From assembly GCF_001641335.1 (NCBI RefSeq), contig NZ_LVEM01000003.1, forward strand, positions 1,437,054 to 1,501,053: a stretch of 64,000 nt of DNA, written 5' to 3'. Position numbers and translations under genes: made by a program. Positions 18,676 to 28,659 of the stretch are shown here, piece after piece (position 1 is the first letter of the stretch; every line of letters begins with the position of its first letter). The notes under the pieces are model-generated. The model saw nothing but the letters and a program-made list of their open reading frames with translations. It had not been told where the DNA came from and did no database searches. This DNA is from Bradyrhizobium stylosanthis (GTDB lineage: Bacteria > Pseudomonadota > Alphaproteobacteria > Rhizobiales > Xanthobacteraceae).

Positions 18676-19818
18676 TCACAGATTGAAGCCGTGATCGTTG
18701 AGCACCTTGTCTCTGGGACCGCCCTTAATCTCGCGGGCGATTTCCTTGCGAACGGCGGCACCCAACTCCCGCTTGGCATCGTCGACGAGCTCAGCGTCAA
18801 CCCCGACCAGGCCTTTGTCGGCGAGCTGTTGGTTCAGTCGGCTGTCAAACTCTTGCCCCATCGCATCAATGAGCTGCTCCTGCGACACGGCATGGTCTTC
18901 GGGTGCGATGCGACGCACAACATTGTCCCAAGGCTGCCAGTCCGTCGCCAAATAGCCGGCGAACTCCTCCGCCTCCTTATTCCGCACGGATGTTTCTGCA
19001 CTGCCAACGTCCGCCTCTGTGACGCCGGAGACATCAAAGTAGCGCATGTCCGGCGCGACATGTTGCAGTGCCAGCCGATCGCGAAGCTTGTTCTGATACG
19101 CAAGATAGACCTCAATGGCGTCGATGTCTCCGACGTCGTAGACGGAGCGCAGCGAGTGAGCCTTCTCGCGCGCGATCTCCTCCAGCGCGTCCAGGCGGAA
19201 CATGACGCGCCCCAGATGGACGAGATCGGGAAGACGTGCCGTGTTGTCGTAGAGGCCGTTCTCGACGTCCGCGATGAGCCGTGCGGTTTGCATGCCGTTC
19301 CAGGTTAACGTTCTGCGATCCTCGCAGCTCTGGTTGGCGTCAAGGGCCAGTTGAAAGTACTGCGCGCGCAATTGCGGGTTTTTCGCCGCCTGTCGCAGAT
19401 CATTGGCCACCGACTGCCGGAATTGTTCATTATCAGAGTTGACGGACTCCAACAGCTTGTCGAGGAAAAGCGCGTATTCCCGGGCGCCCGGCTCTTCTGC
19501 AGAAACCTGCCAGGCTGCCAGCACCTCTCTGTCGCCCTCCTTCGGGCTGCCCCTGAGCCAGCCTGCGACCGCATCAGTGAGAGCTTCGGCCTGCTTGTCG
19601 TCTGTCGCGGACAGCTCGCTTTCGTCCTCGCGCGAAAGCTGGACGGTCGGACCGACGTAATCCTTAGCCCCTAGAACTATATCCAAATTCGTCAGCACTC
19701 GCTCCGTAAAGGGATTTTCGGTCAGAATTATGCTGGCATCAGCGCCCAACCGCGTCAGCAGATCCTCGGGCAGACTCGTCAACTGGTTTTCGCTGAAAAT
19801 ATCGACGTGGTGCGCGAC
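18676..19818 (-). pseudogene. NEL-domain type III effector, N-terminus (LRR) missing
   Basis: The minus frame from a stop at about 19831 encodes only the last leucine-rich repeat (ENQLTSLPEDLLTRL), then a complete NEL (novel E3 ligase) domain like those of IpaH, SspH and rhizobial effectors. The catalytic CxD motif is present as NQSCEDRRTLTWNGMQ (Cys153 and Asp155 counting from the TTG at 19782). These proteins are injected by type III secretion and ubiquitinate host proteins, with the LRR selecting targets and restraining the ligase. The secretion signal and LRR are missing, and the only starts are TTG or GTG codons. It is probably a decayed fragment, although the ligase domain itself looks uninterrupted. 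Confidence 0.7.
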
Positions 19819-19831
19819 ATGAGTCGGAATC

Positions 19832-20304
19832 TAGCGCTCGCACCTTTTCTGATGCACGACCGGAGTTCATGCGACTCAGCTGCAAGCCACATTCGTTTTT
19901 CGCACTAAGTATCAACAAGTAACACTCTGCTGGGAGTCGTCGACGACGTTCGGACTTCACGGGGCACAATTGCCAAGCTGGCAAAAGAGATATCGCAATA
20001 TTCGAAGTCCGAGGAGGGTCGGCACACATTTGACTGCATTAGGGCTGTGCTGAGTCGGGATGAGGGAGCAATGGAGAGGCTGCTCCCCGTCGTCGGATGC
20101 AAAGGTCGGCGGAGGAGTTGGTGGAGCGCGAGGAGACGGCGGGTCATTTCAGCTTCCTCGAGCGGCGTGATCTCTCAGCCATGATTCGTCCCGTCCCCCC
20201 GAAGATATAGTCGCAAGCATGCAACCTTTCGGCGAGCCCCCCCATTTCGTCGAAATCAAGCTTGCATATAGATTCGTCTGGACCCGCCGACAGGGAGGCG
20301 AACG
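19832..20304. other. No recognisable gene
   Basis: This stretch upstream of the NEL fragment should have held the effector's LRR and promoter, but I find neither. At 20060-20110 a phrase like AMERLLPVVGCKGRRRS is reminiscent of an IS5-type transposase N-terminus, too short to call. Confidence 0.35.
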
Positions 20305-20690
20305 ATGAATGTACGGTACCGGGTCGAATTGAGCCCTGAGCGGCAAGGAGGAAGCCCCGCTGGTGGCGACCGCATGCGCCCCCCCCCGGCGGCCGGAGGC
20401 CCTGGACACTGGCGCTGCTGACCGACGTGATAATCAAACTCACTGATCGTGACGGCCTGTCGGACGAGAAACATGGTCGAGATCGAGATCGGCGTCCTCC
20501 CAAGGGCAGTGTCTCGGCCGCCGGATCGTCGATCCAAAACGCCTTAGAAACGAGATCGCAGCATGGGAGCGGCAACGAAACAACGCTCGGGCCCGTATCA
20601 ACTGGATGTTCACAACAGACAAAGCTCGCGCCAAACTGCGGGGCGCCGATCCAGGCACGACCAAAGAGTCAAAATCACTGTGACGAGCTA
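20305..20690 (+). mobile_element. IS630-family transposase remnant, internal deletion
   Basis: The N-terminus MNVRYRVELSPERQGG and a later helix-turn-helix-flank piece (VATACAPPPGG-like, TDGHDG region) are joined by deletions to the C-terminus MVEIEIGVLPRAVS. An in-frame break follows, then RINWMFTTDKARAKLRGADP. The central DDE domain is gone. The same C-terminal sequence recurs on the minus strand at 24870-25000, showing two independent decayed copies. Confidence 0.6.
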
Positions 20691-20788
20691 CTAGCCCCGA
20701 ATTCTCGCTCAGAGCAGGCTAATCGGCGGAAGTAGCCCCTGCAAGGCCCCGCTAAGGAATGTAAAACGGCAGCTGTCCGACAAGACAG

Positions 20789-20804
20789 TGTTCAATCTCT
20801 GACG
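20789..20804 (+). promoter_or_regulatory. Candidate NifA UAS, one mismatch
   Basis: TGTTCAATCTCTGACG matches TGT-N10-ACA except for the last base. It lies exactly 100 bp before the -24 element at 20889, the same spacing as the perfect UAS and promoter at 3876/3976, which is why I list it despite the mismatch. Confidence 0.4.
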
Positions 20805-20888
20805 GTCGTGGTTCTCAACCCACCAAAAGCCGTGCAGAGAACACGAAAACAGAAGCTGCTCGGCCAATCTCCTAAGTGACCATGCGCC

Positions 20889-20904
20889 TGGCATGCACCT
20901 TGCA
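20889..20904 (+). promoter_or_regulatory. Sigma-54 promoter upstream of the DUF3141 gene
   Basis: TGGCAT-GCACC-TTGCA matches the -24/-12 consensus TGGCAC-N5-TTGCA with one mismatch and correct GG-N10-GC spacing. The start would be near 20915, leaving a leader of about 185 bases before ATG 21099. Confidence 0.65.
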
Positions 20905-21098
20905 CGATAAAGGGTTTGGGGACGTGGTGGAAAAGGCACCGTGCTCGCACAATTCCCCCTAAGCGCCGCTTCTCTTTAGGTCGCACTTTGACTCGCTTGC
21001 GAGCAGTTGGCCGGATGAACCAGGCCATAGATAGACAATCTGGCACCACAGCGTGAACAGCATTACGGGGCATACTCTAGAACAGAGGAGGCCAAGCC

Positions 21099-23504
21099 AT
21101 GTCTGACTCTTTCCACCGCTCTAATGCGGCCGAGTCGATGAAAGCGCAACGTGCTGAACTTGAACTTGAACTCAACCAGAGCCCATTCAGAATCTACGCT
21201 GATCGCACAATAGAGGTGGGTACCAAGACCATCAACGTATTGCAAATGGCGTGGACACTGCGGGCCAAGCGCAGCTGTGAGATGGCTTTCTTGCACCTGT
21301 CCGAGTTTTTGGCAAGCGGCGAACGTCTGGCCAAAGATCTGTTGAACCTCCAAGAGGACGGACGGTTTGAACTTTCCTGGCGCGAATACATCCGCGACGT
21401 CGGCGAGCGCACCATATTGCTAATGGATGTTCTCCGAGAGAGCGGCGACATCTTCCTTGAACATGAGGCGGCGGGCTCTCCACCCGCCCTTTTCTACGAG
21501 TACGAGACGATTATGGACGGACGGGATCTTCCTGTAAAATCCAACTTCGTATTGCTACGCATGATCCCGCCACAAGACGTTACCGTCGATTACTCGCGTC
21601 GTCGGCCCTTTGTTATCATCCCTCCCCGTGCGGGACACACCGCGGGTGTCGGGGCCCACGCAGCGGATAGTCAGGTTGGCGTCGCATTGCGTGAAGGTCA
21701 TCCCGTTTATCTGGTGTCCTTCCGCCGCGAGCCGGAGCCGTATCAGCATCTCTCTGATGTCGCCTATGCGGAAGCCGCCTTTGTTCGGGAAGTCATGCGC
21801 CGGCATCCGCGTGCCCCTCTCCCCGCAATCATTGGCAACTGCCAAGCTGGCTGGGCGACCCTCGTCATGGCCGCGACAAACCCTGACTTGACAGGCCCTA
21901 TTACCATCAATGGATCACCGGTGTCAGCTGTGTCGGGGAACATCGGCGACAACACCTTCCGCTACATTGCCGGCATATTCGGCGGAGTCTGGATTCCAAT
22001 GTTTCTGTGCGATCTTGGCAAGGGAATGTTCGACGGCGCAAATCTCATACACAATTTCGAATTGCTCAATCCCGAGCGACTATTCCTAAAGTACACCGAC
22101 CTTTTTCGCGACGTGGATACAGCGCGCGAAAGCTTCCTTGCAACAGAGACGTGGTGGGCCAGCTTCTGTCTGCTGCACGAGAACGAGATCTGCTGGATTC
22201 TGGAAAACCTGTTCATCGGAAACCGACTTGCCAAAAACAAAGCCTATCTAGCATCAGAACGTCAGCACGTGGATCTCAAGCAGATCAGGGCACCGATCAT
22301 CGTGTTTGCCAGCCATGGCGACAACGTTACGCCACCCCAGCAGGCTCTGAATTGGATTACAGATGCTTACGAGAACGAAGAGGAAATCCGCGCCCGCGGC
22401 CAACACATTATCTATATGGTGCATAATGAGGTCGGGCACCTCGGCATCTTCGTCTCGTCGAAAGTTGTCAATCGGGAGTTTAAGCAAGTCGCAACCACTC
22501 TTGAGGCGATCGAAGCGTTGATGCCCGGGCTCTACGAAATGTGCGTCACGGATATTCAGGAACATGATGGACGAAAAGACTACAGCGTAGAGCTAGTCCA
22601 ACGCAGCTTCAAGGACATCCTGGCATTTAACGACAATTATCGCGACGAGCGTCCTTTCGGCGCGGTGGACCGCGCATCGCAACTTCAGGCACAGGTCTAT
22701 CACACTGTTGCCCGCCCATTCGTTAGAGCTGCAGTCACGAAACTGACGGCCGAAGCCGGTCGAACTCTTCATCCGCAACGTTTGTCGCGAGCGCTACTCT
22801 CTTCGCAAAACCCGATGCTCGTCGGCCTCAAGTCCCGAGCTGGGCAGGTTCTTAGGTCTCGAGCAAAGGCCAGAGCGGATAATCCATTCTTGGTTGCGGA
22901 AGCGCTGTATGTGCAACATATCGAACGGACGATCGTCTTCTGGCGCGACATGCGCGACACGATCTATGAGCTGGTGTTCCACAGCATGTGGAATACTCCT
23001 TTGCAGGACTACTTTGGTAGTCGCTACGAGGTGAATACGAGGCAAACGACACTCGAAGAATTGCGGTCGCGCCCTGACGTTTGCTTTGCACTCAAGGCGA
23101 TCACAACCGGCGGCTTCATCGAAGCGGTCGTTCGTATGATGACGCTGCTTGTCAACGATCGCGGTGGTATTCGCCGCGATCGTCTGGACCGCTGGTCACG
23201 CGTTCTAACGCAGGACGAGCCGTTCCGCTCTCTCGCGTCTGACCGCCTGAATGCAATCACTCGCCGGCAGACCATCATTGCGATCTTGGAGCCGGAACGA
23301 GCAATCGAGACGTTGCCATTGCTACTGGACGACTCTGAGGCACGACGCCGGGCCTATCTCGTCTCATGCTATATACCCGGCCCGGTTGCGGAAATGTCGC
23401 CAAGCACAACCGCCCTCTTACGGCGGTTCGCTCAAGTCCTTGACCAGCCTCCCGTCGCCGGCGATGTAACGGAAGATCCGTTGGCGGAAATGGGGCGCGA
23501 GTAA
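21099..23504 (+). CDS. DUF3141 protein (PHA-synthase-like alpha/beta hydrolase)
   Basis: The 801-residue protein starts after a strong GAGGAGG site. Its central alpha/beta-hydrolase part has a nucleophile elbow GNCQAG (residues 246-251) with Cys248 in place of the usual Ser, the lipase-box variant of polyhydroxyalkanoate synthases. It also has the Asp loop IVFASHGDNVTPPQQ and the His region HNEVGHLGIF. The C-terminal part (DYFGSRYEVNTRQTTLEELR, then SYLVSCYIPGP-like) is the DUF3141 signature. The biochemical role of DUF3141 proteins is not established; a link to polyester metabolism is inferred. The upstream sigma-54 promoter suggests expression in bacteroids, where PHA accumulates. The gene looks complete. 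Confidence 0.8.
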   Translation: MSDSFHRSNAAESMKAQRAELELELNQSPFRIYADRTIEVGTKTINVLQMAWTLRAKRSCEMAFLHLSEFLASGERLAKDLLNLQEDGRFELSWREYIRDVGERTILLMDVLRESGDIFLEHEAAGSPPALFYEYETIMDGRDLPVKSNFVLLRMIPPQDVTVDYSRRRPFVIIPPRAGHTAGVGAHAADSQVGVALREGHPVYLVSFRREPEPYQHLSDVAYAEAAFVREVMRRHPRAPLPAIIGNCQAGWATLVMAATNPDLTGPITINGSPVSAVSGNIGDNTFRYIAGIFGGVWIPMFLCDLGKGMFDGANLIHNFELLNPERLFLKYTDLFRDVDTARESFLATETWWASFCLLHENEICWILENLFIGNRLAKNKAYLASERQHVDLKQIRAPIIVFASHGDNVTPPQQALNWITDAYENEEEIRARGQHIIYMVHNEVGHLGIFVSSKVVNREFKQVATTLEAIEALMPGLYEMCVTDIQEHDGRKDYSVELVQRSFKDILAFNDNYRDERPFGAVDRASQLQAQVYHTVARPFVRAAVTKLTAEAGRTLHPQRLSRALLSSQNPMLVGLKSRAGQVLRSRAKARADNPFLVAEALYVQHIERTIVFWRDMRDTIYELVFHSMWNTPLQDYFGSRYEVNTRQTTLEELRSRPDVCFALKAITTGGFIEAVVRMMTLLVNDRGGIRRDRLDRWSRVLTQDEPFRSLASDRLNAITRRQTIIAILEPERAIETLPLLLDDSEARRRAYLVSCYIPGPVAEMSPSTTALLRRFAQVLDQPPVAGDVTEDPLAEMGRE

Positions 23505-23770
23505 CGCGCCGATGGCTTGGCGAGGCGCCACCGCGTCGAGAGGCAACGAAGCGCTGTCCGGGAGCTCGGAGTAACTGAGACATGGCGCACCTATTGACGG
23601 GAATGCTCGATCATCCTGCACGCGAACCGTATGGTGCTGGCCGGATGCCTGGGTGCTAAATCGAAGGAGGGCTGAAGAATCAAGAATGAGATTTGAGGAA
23701 GGAAGGGGCGTGTACGGACGTTCCCCCCGCCTACTTTCCGGGTACTTCTTTCGCCGCTGGAAACCGCAGA

Positions 23771-24919
23771 ATGGAGGTTTTCCTCTCGGACCACGATACC
23801 ATCCGAGCCGAGCTGATGTACTTGGGGTCCCTTGGCGCCCGACTCTCCGGCTCAAAGCCGCATAATCAACTTGTTGAGCACGTCAAACAGCAGTGGGTAG
23901 ATTTCGGTATGCGCGTTCACGAGGACGTCTTGCATTTCGATCGCTGGAGCATGACTGCAGAAAACCCGAACGGTCTGGGCCTTGTGATCGACGGACGCGA
24001 CGTAGCGATCTCTTCCGTCTTTCCCTACTCCGGGACCACCGGGCCCCGAGGGACCGAGAAGCAATTGCACAGATTGCGTGGCGCAATACCGCGATGCGCC
24101 AAAGCGCGCGGATGCATTGCTGTCCTCGAGGTCCGCAACCATGAGTTTCCGTTTAGTGCGGTGGTGAAGACGTGGGATCGGGCGCGTGCGTGGGGCAAGA
24201 CCACTATACCGCTACTGCCCGCCACACTCGCCGGCCTCGGTCTAGCGCGTGCCCGCAGAGCTGGTGTCGAAGCGGTGATATTCGCCTGGCGTGGCATAAG
24301 CTCCCCCAACGCCCGAGGACAGAATTTACCATTCACATTGCCCTACCAGAGCATTCCAGCCGTCTTCGTAGCTGGAGAGGAGGCCGACTTTGTGCTGGAC
24401 GCCGCCTCTCGGTGCAGGCAGGGGGTGCTCGTCCTTGACGCGGTGATCGAACCACCTCGGCGCTCGAGAATGCTGTGCCCCCCCCTAAAACACTGCTACG
24501 GGCCGACAGGCAACCCTGAACCCGAATTGCTCTATGCCTCCAACCCGCAGCTGAGGGCGCTCGTCGAATCAGAATGGCGCACAGCCGCGCAAGCGCCGAG
24601 AGTATCGGCCCCAAACGCGCTCATTCAGTTCGGCGAAGGCCAACCGCTCTATTTAAAAGGCATCCCCAACATCGCCCTCGTAACCGTGCCAAAGTACCTG
24701 CTAAGTACCGAACAGGGCGACTACGTCGATATCACTCTGCTGGACAGACAAGTAAACAGCTTCGCGCGGCTCCTGCAACGAATCGACGCCATGCGCACCA
24801 ATGAAATTGGCACCGTCAAGCCCGTTACGCGACTCGCAAAGACGGCTGCCGCGCTGCGCGCGATTGGTATTCTAGTGGTTCATCACGGCGATTTTGACAA
24901 TTTTGGTGTGGCTGGATAG
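23771..24919 (+). CDS. PA-domain (M28-peptidase-like) protein, C-terminus altered
   Basis: I use ATG 23771 (MEVFLSDHDTIRAELMYLGS); the longer frame from 23693 adds unlikely residues. The protein has an M28-like start (HNQLVEHVKQQWVDFGMRV), a protease-associated domain (GCIAVLEVRNHEFPFSAVV, then IPAVFVAGEEADFVLD) and a tail resembling the end of M28 peptidases (GIPNIALVTVPKYLLSTEQG). I do not see the usual zinc ligands of M28, so it may be a non-catalytic or truncated relative. From about 24870 the frame runs into an IS630 remnant (HHGDFDNFGVAG), so the native C-terminus has been replaced. Confidence 0.55.
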   Translation: MEVFLSDHDTIRAELMYLGSLGARLSGSKPHNQLVEHVKQQWVDFGMRVHEDVLHFDRWSMTAENPNGLGLVIDGRDVAISSVFPYSGTTGPRGTEKQLHRLRGAIPRCAKARGCIAVLEVRNHEFPFSAVVKTWDRARAWGKTTIPLLPATLAGLGLARARRAGVEAVIFAWRGISSPNARGQNLPFTLPYQSIPAVFVAGEEADFVLDAASRCRQGVLVLDAVIEPPRRSRMLCPPLKHCYGPTGNPEPELLYASNPQLRALVESEWRTAAQAPRVSAPNALIQFGEGQPLYLKGIPNIALVTVPKYLLSTEQGDYVDITLLDRQVNSFARLLQRIDAMRTNEIGTVKPVTRLAKTAAALRAIGILVVHHGDFDNFGVAG

Positions 24920-25000
24920 GCGCGGCCGAGTTTGGCGCGAGCTTTATCTGCCATGAACATCCATTTGAGTCATTCGGCATTGGACTGGGACCTCGGATCG
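24870..25000 (-). mobile_element. IS630-family C-terminal fragment
   Basis: The minus strand encodes MADKARAKLGRAYPATPKL followed by stops, the same transposase end as in the plus-strand remnant near 20650. The element end carries TGAT-ACCACTAG-like sequence. It is the 3' tip of an IS630 element that truncated the PA-domain gene. Confidence 0.6.
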
Positions 25001-25034
25001 CCATCTCGGAGCTGGCCGGAATAGCGGAGACAAG

Positions 25035-25707
25035 ACGAGCCCGGGTAGATTGATCGTCGTCTCGGGTTTTGAAGCGCCAGCTGTCATTGCCGGTTTCAAC
25101 GATGTCGCAGTGGTGGGTCAACCGGTCGAGCAGCGCGGTGGTCATCTTGGCATCGCCGAAGACGCTCGGCGATTCGCCAAAGACGAGATTGGTGGTCAAA
25201 ACGACGGAGGCGTGCTCATAAAGCCGGCTCACGAGGTGGAAGAGAAGCTGGCCCCCGACTGGGCGAAGGAAAGATATCCAAGTTCGTCCAGAACGATGAA
25301 GTCCATCTGGGGTAGATTGACGAGGTCGACGACATTATAAAATGGTCCCCGGGCGCCGGATCGGACGCAGCTCCTGGCGATTGCGATGGCAAGATGGGAC
25401 TTGCCGGTTCCCGGTACCGCCCGCCAGCACGACGTTGCATTGCTGGGCGATGAAGCCGCCGCGGGCGAGATCATTGAGGAGCGTCTGATTGATCGGCGTG
25501 CCAGTCGAACTGGAAGTCGGCGATGTCCTTCGCAAGCGGCAGCTTGGCAATGGTAAGCTGGTATTTGATCGGTCGGGCCTGCTTCTCGTTGATCTCGGCG
25601 GTGAGCAGATCTCCGACAATGCGTTGGAGTTCATGCTGGCGTTTGACAGCAGTCGCCATGATCTCGTCGAAGGCAGCCTTCATACTGTAGAGCTTGAGCT
25701 CGCCCAA
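25035..25707 (-). pseudogene. IstB pseudogene (IS21-family ATPase)
   Basis: Minus-strand frames give the IstB start (MGELKLYSMKAAFDEIMATA, then PIKYQLTIAKLPLAKDIADF), the Walker A region (NVVLAGGTGNRQVPSC, frame-broken) and FYNVVDLVNLPQ. The latter joins by a short deletion to MDFIVLDELGYLSFAQSG (Walker B) and the end (FGDAKMTTALLDRLTHHCDI). There are at least three frame changes. IstB assists the IS21 transposase IstA, of which no copy is visible here. At 25740-26010 I see no clear gene. Confidence 0.75.
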
Positions 25708-26016
25708 AGGTCGAAGATTTGGGTCCGTGCATGCGAATGATGTGGATTGCGGAGGATGACGGCGAGGCTGCTCACGCCAACCTTCTTTCCGCAGAGGCCG
25801 CGGAAGTCTTGTTGGTACAAGTGATCAGTGAGGGGATGCCGTGACCACGATCCTGTCCCATACCGCGAAAGCGTCTCCTATGAACGGTGCTCGCGCTGGA
25901 TCGGGAAGTTTCGGCTTGCCGCCACCCTGATCGAGGTAACCGACGAATGCGCGAAAGGGATAAAGACCTTGCTTGAGGATTCCTCGAAGGCCCTTGATGA
26001 CTTCTTAGAGCCTGAC

Positions 26017-26617
26017 TCAAAATTGCATTGCTGTTTTTATCGCTGCGATGCGCCTTGTCATGAGTTGGACGGAAGCGAGGAAGAGCCAGGCAGTTGCGCT
26101 TTCGATGGTTCGCTCGAAATCCTTGGCCAATCTGCGGTTGCGGCCGAGCCAGGCAAAGGTTCGTTCGACCACCCAGCGGCGCGTAAGCACCTCGAAGCCC
26201 TGTGCGGCATCGGAGCGCTTGATGATCTCGACAGTCCACCGGCCGATTTTTTCCAGCACCGCCTTGAGCTTTTCGCCGGCATAACCGCCATCGGCGAAGA
26301 TATGGCGCAGCCAGGGGAAGCGGTAGCGAATGCTGCACAGGACATCTGGCGCGCCATCGCGATCCTGGACGTCGGCAGCATGAACGATCGCGCCGACCAG
26401 GAGCCCTTGGGTGTCGGTGACGATGTGGCGCTTCGACCCTTGATCTTCTTTCCCGCGTCGTAGCCGCGAGGGCCGCCACCTTCCGTGGTCTTGACCGATT
26501 GGCTGTCGATCACGCCAGCCGTCGGCGAAGCCTCCCGGCCGATCGCCTTGCGCGCGAGCATCAGGAGTGCGTGGTTGATCGATTGCCACAATCCGCTGTC
26601 GCGCCACTGGTAGAAAT
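26017..26617 (-). mobile_element. IS5-family transposase, 5' truncated and frameshifted
   Basis: The frame from about 26617 (LWQSINHALLMLARKAIGRE, then TAGVIDSQSVKTTEGGGPRG) changes near 26450 to RHIVTDTQGLLVGAIVHAAD and continues to the normal end RRIAAIKTAMQF at 26017. Catalytic Asp (DSQSVK) and the FADGGYAGEKL segment are present. The 5' part is lost at 26617, exactly where the IS481 element begins, so that element inserted into this one. Confidence 0.8.
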
Positions 26618-27858
26618 TGTAGAAGTTTCGACTTAATCTTACAGCATGGTTCGAAACTGGCAGGGAACGGAGCTGCGGGCGAGCGGGAGCGCTGACCCGA
26701 ACGGGAGCTCCCGCGCAGCCCGCAGCGTCTCACAGGAGACGTCCCATGACACAAGAGCAGAAGGTCATTCGCGCGAAGGTGGGCATGCTGGAACTGGCGA
26801 AGCAGCTTGGCAATGTCAGCCAAGCCTGTCGAATGATGGGCTATAGCCGCGATAGCTTCTATCGGTTCAAGGAACTGTACGACAAAGGCGGTGAGCTGGC
26901 GCCGGCCGAGATCAGCCGCAAGAAACCGATTCCGAAGAACCGTGTAGCGCCTGAGATCGAGGCCGAGGTGGTGGAGCTGGCGATCGAGCAAGCAGCATGG
27001 GGCCAGGTGCGGGTGAGCAACGAACTGAGACGCCAAGGTCTGTCGATCTCGCCATTTTGCGTACGCGCGGTGTGGCTGCGTCATGACCTTGCCAACGTCA
27101 AGAAACGGCTGGCAGCGCTGGAGGCCAAGATGGTCCAGGACGGCCTGGTGTTGACCGAGGCCCAACTCGTCGTGCTGGAGAACACCAAGTCCGAATAAGA
27201 GGCGCATGGCGAGCTCGAGAGCGAGTGCCCCGGCTATTGCGGCGCGCAGGATACCTTCTATGTTGGCAACATGAAGGGCGTGGGTCGGATCTATCAGCAG
27301 ACCTTCATTGACACCTACAGCAAAGTGGCGTTCGCCAAGCTGTATGACCGCAAGACGCCGATCACGGCGGCAGAGCTGCTCAATGACCGCGTGGTGCCGT
27401 TCTTCGATGCGCAGGATATCCCGTTCAGCCGGATCCTGACCGACCGCGGCACAGAGTATTGCGGCAACCCGGAGCATCACGAGTACGAACTGTATCTCGC
27501 CGTCGAGGACATCGATCACACCCGCACCAAGACCAAGAGCCCGCAGACCAACGGCATTGTCGAGCGTTTTCATCGCACCGTGCTCGAAGAGGCCTACCGC
27601 GTCGCGTTCCGCAAGAAGATTTATCCGAGCGTCCTCGCGCTGCAGGGCAATCTCGATGAGTGGATTGCCGCTTACAATGAGACACGTCCACATCAGGGCC
27701 GCTGGTGTTACGGCAAGACGCCGATGCAAACCTGGCTTGACGCGCGGTCTTTGGCGAGGGAGAAATGGCTGCCGGCCGCATGAGGTCGGACATCAGATCT
27801 TTGTCGGACACCTGCCGCGCCAAAGCACCGGCTGTCAGCTCAAGTCTTTACTTTTACA
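26618..27858 (+). mobile_element. IS481-family element with both inverted repeats
   Basis: The left end (TGTAGAAGTTTCGACTTAAT, continuing CTTACAGC) and the reverse complement of the right end (TGTAAAAGTAAAGACTTGAG, continuing CTGACAGC) match at about 20 of 28 positions, giving imperfect terminal inverted repeats at 26618-26645 and 27831-27858. The single transposase gene lies between them. No convincing target duplication is seen; the left flank is an IS5 transposase, while the right flank is unrelated, suggesting a later deletion or recombination there. Confidence 0.65.
26746..27783 (+). pseudogene. IS481-family transposase with one premature stop
   Basis: MTQEQKVIRAKVGMLELAKQ begins a helix-turn-helix region (NVSQACRMMGYSRDSFYRF). 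After a single TAA (27196-27198) the same frame continues EAHGELESECPGYCGAQDTF and the DDE integrase core: DTYSKVAFAKLYDRK, ILTDRGTEYCGNPEHHEYEL, KTKSPQTNGIVERFHRTVLE, RPHQGRWCYGKTPMQTW. Frame and catalytic residues are otherwise intact, so one nonsense change (AAA to TAA fits the family) inactivated it recently. Confidence 0.85.
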
Positions 27859-28240
27859 CGTTAGGAGTACCGGGTCTTACGGATGGCGAAGGCGCGCTCC
27901 CTCCTCCATACGTTATCCAATTCAGGATTTTGCATTTCCTCCCTGGGGCTTGTGCCGGCGTCGACAATGCGAGCGACGCTGTCCCCACCACGCGCGCTGC
28001 CAGTGAAGTTAGCGGCAGCGCGACTCGGCGCCTTAAAGTGGACCGATGAGCGCTCTCCCTACCGCGCACCGGTAACTTCAAGGGGCGGAAGAAGCTGACG
28101 GGGATCATCTTCCGGACGAACGCCCTAGAGCAACTACCAAGACAGGGCGGTGACTTGGCGATCAGTCCCCGGTCGCATGCAGCGCGGGCGCGACTCGCTG
28201 GCGAGAGTCTCGCAGGCGTCGCACCCAAATCGGTTGGCAC
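27859..28240. other. No recognisable gene
   Basis: Short frames on both strands lie between the IS481 right end and the next possible ORF. Nothing resembles a known protein, and no hairpin or promoter is evident. Confidence 0.4.
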
Positions 28241-28483
28241 TCACACGTCCCACTCTAGAAGCGTGCGTATGCGCGCAGTGATCTTCCTCGCCTCTTCCGG
28301 CCCGAGGCTGGGTTTCAAGTCGTCGAGTATGCCCAGCACCGCTTGAGCCTCCTTGGCATTAAACGTCGCGACTTGGCGATCTACTTGGCTCAAAGACTGA
28401 TCGGCCGCACGGGCCTGATTGGCTGCAAGCACCGCAAGCGCTTGCGACCGCAGGGACGTGATGTGCCGCTCGAATGTGCGCAT
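28241..28483 (-). CDS. Small hypothetical protein, helical
   Basis: An 80-residue frame starting MRTFERHITSLRSQALAVLA is rich in Ala, Gln and Leu and ends KITARIRTLLEWDV. Predicted mainly helical, with no membrane segment. It lies among IS fragments and may be the tail of a larger lost gene. I do not recognise it. Confidence 0.3.
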   Translation of the reverse strand: MRTFERHITSLRSQALAVLAANQARAADQSLSQVDRQVATFNAKEAQAVLGILDDLKPSLGPEEARKITARIRTLLEWDV

Positions 28484-28659
28484 TCCGTTGGCCTGTGCTA
28501 CCTTGTAAGGTGGCGCCGCAAGCGAAGGTGGCCAGTCCCCTCGAAGACTGTGGCTGGCCACCTTGCTCCTGAGAGGTCAAAGTCCCAAGGTGCCACCAAT
28601 TTGTATCGTCGAGAAATACAGCAGAGCACCTACCTAAATTAGTAGCCGGTCGAATTGAC

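Noticed and set aside
26017..27729. A 570-codon minus-strand open frame
   Set aside because: Only its last part (26017-26450) is IS5 transposase; the rest is the antisense of the IS481 transposase on the plus strand.
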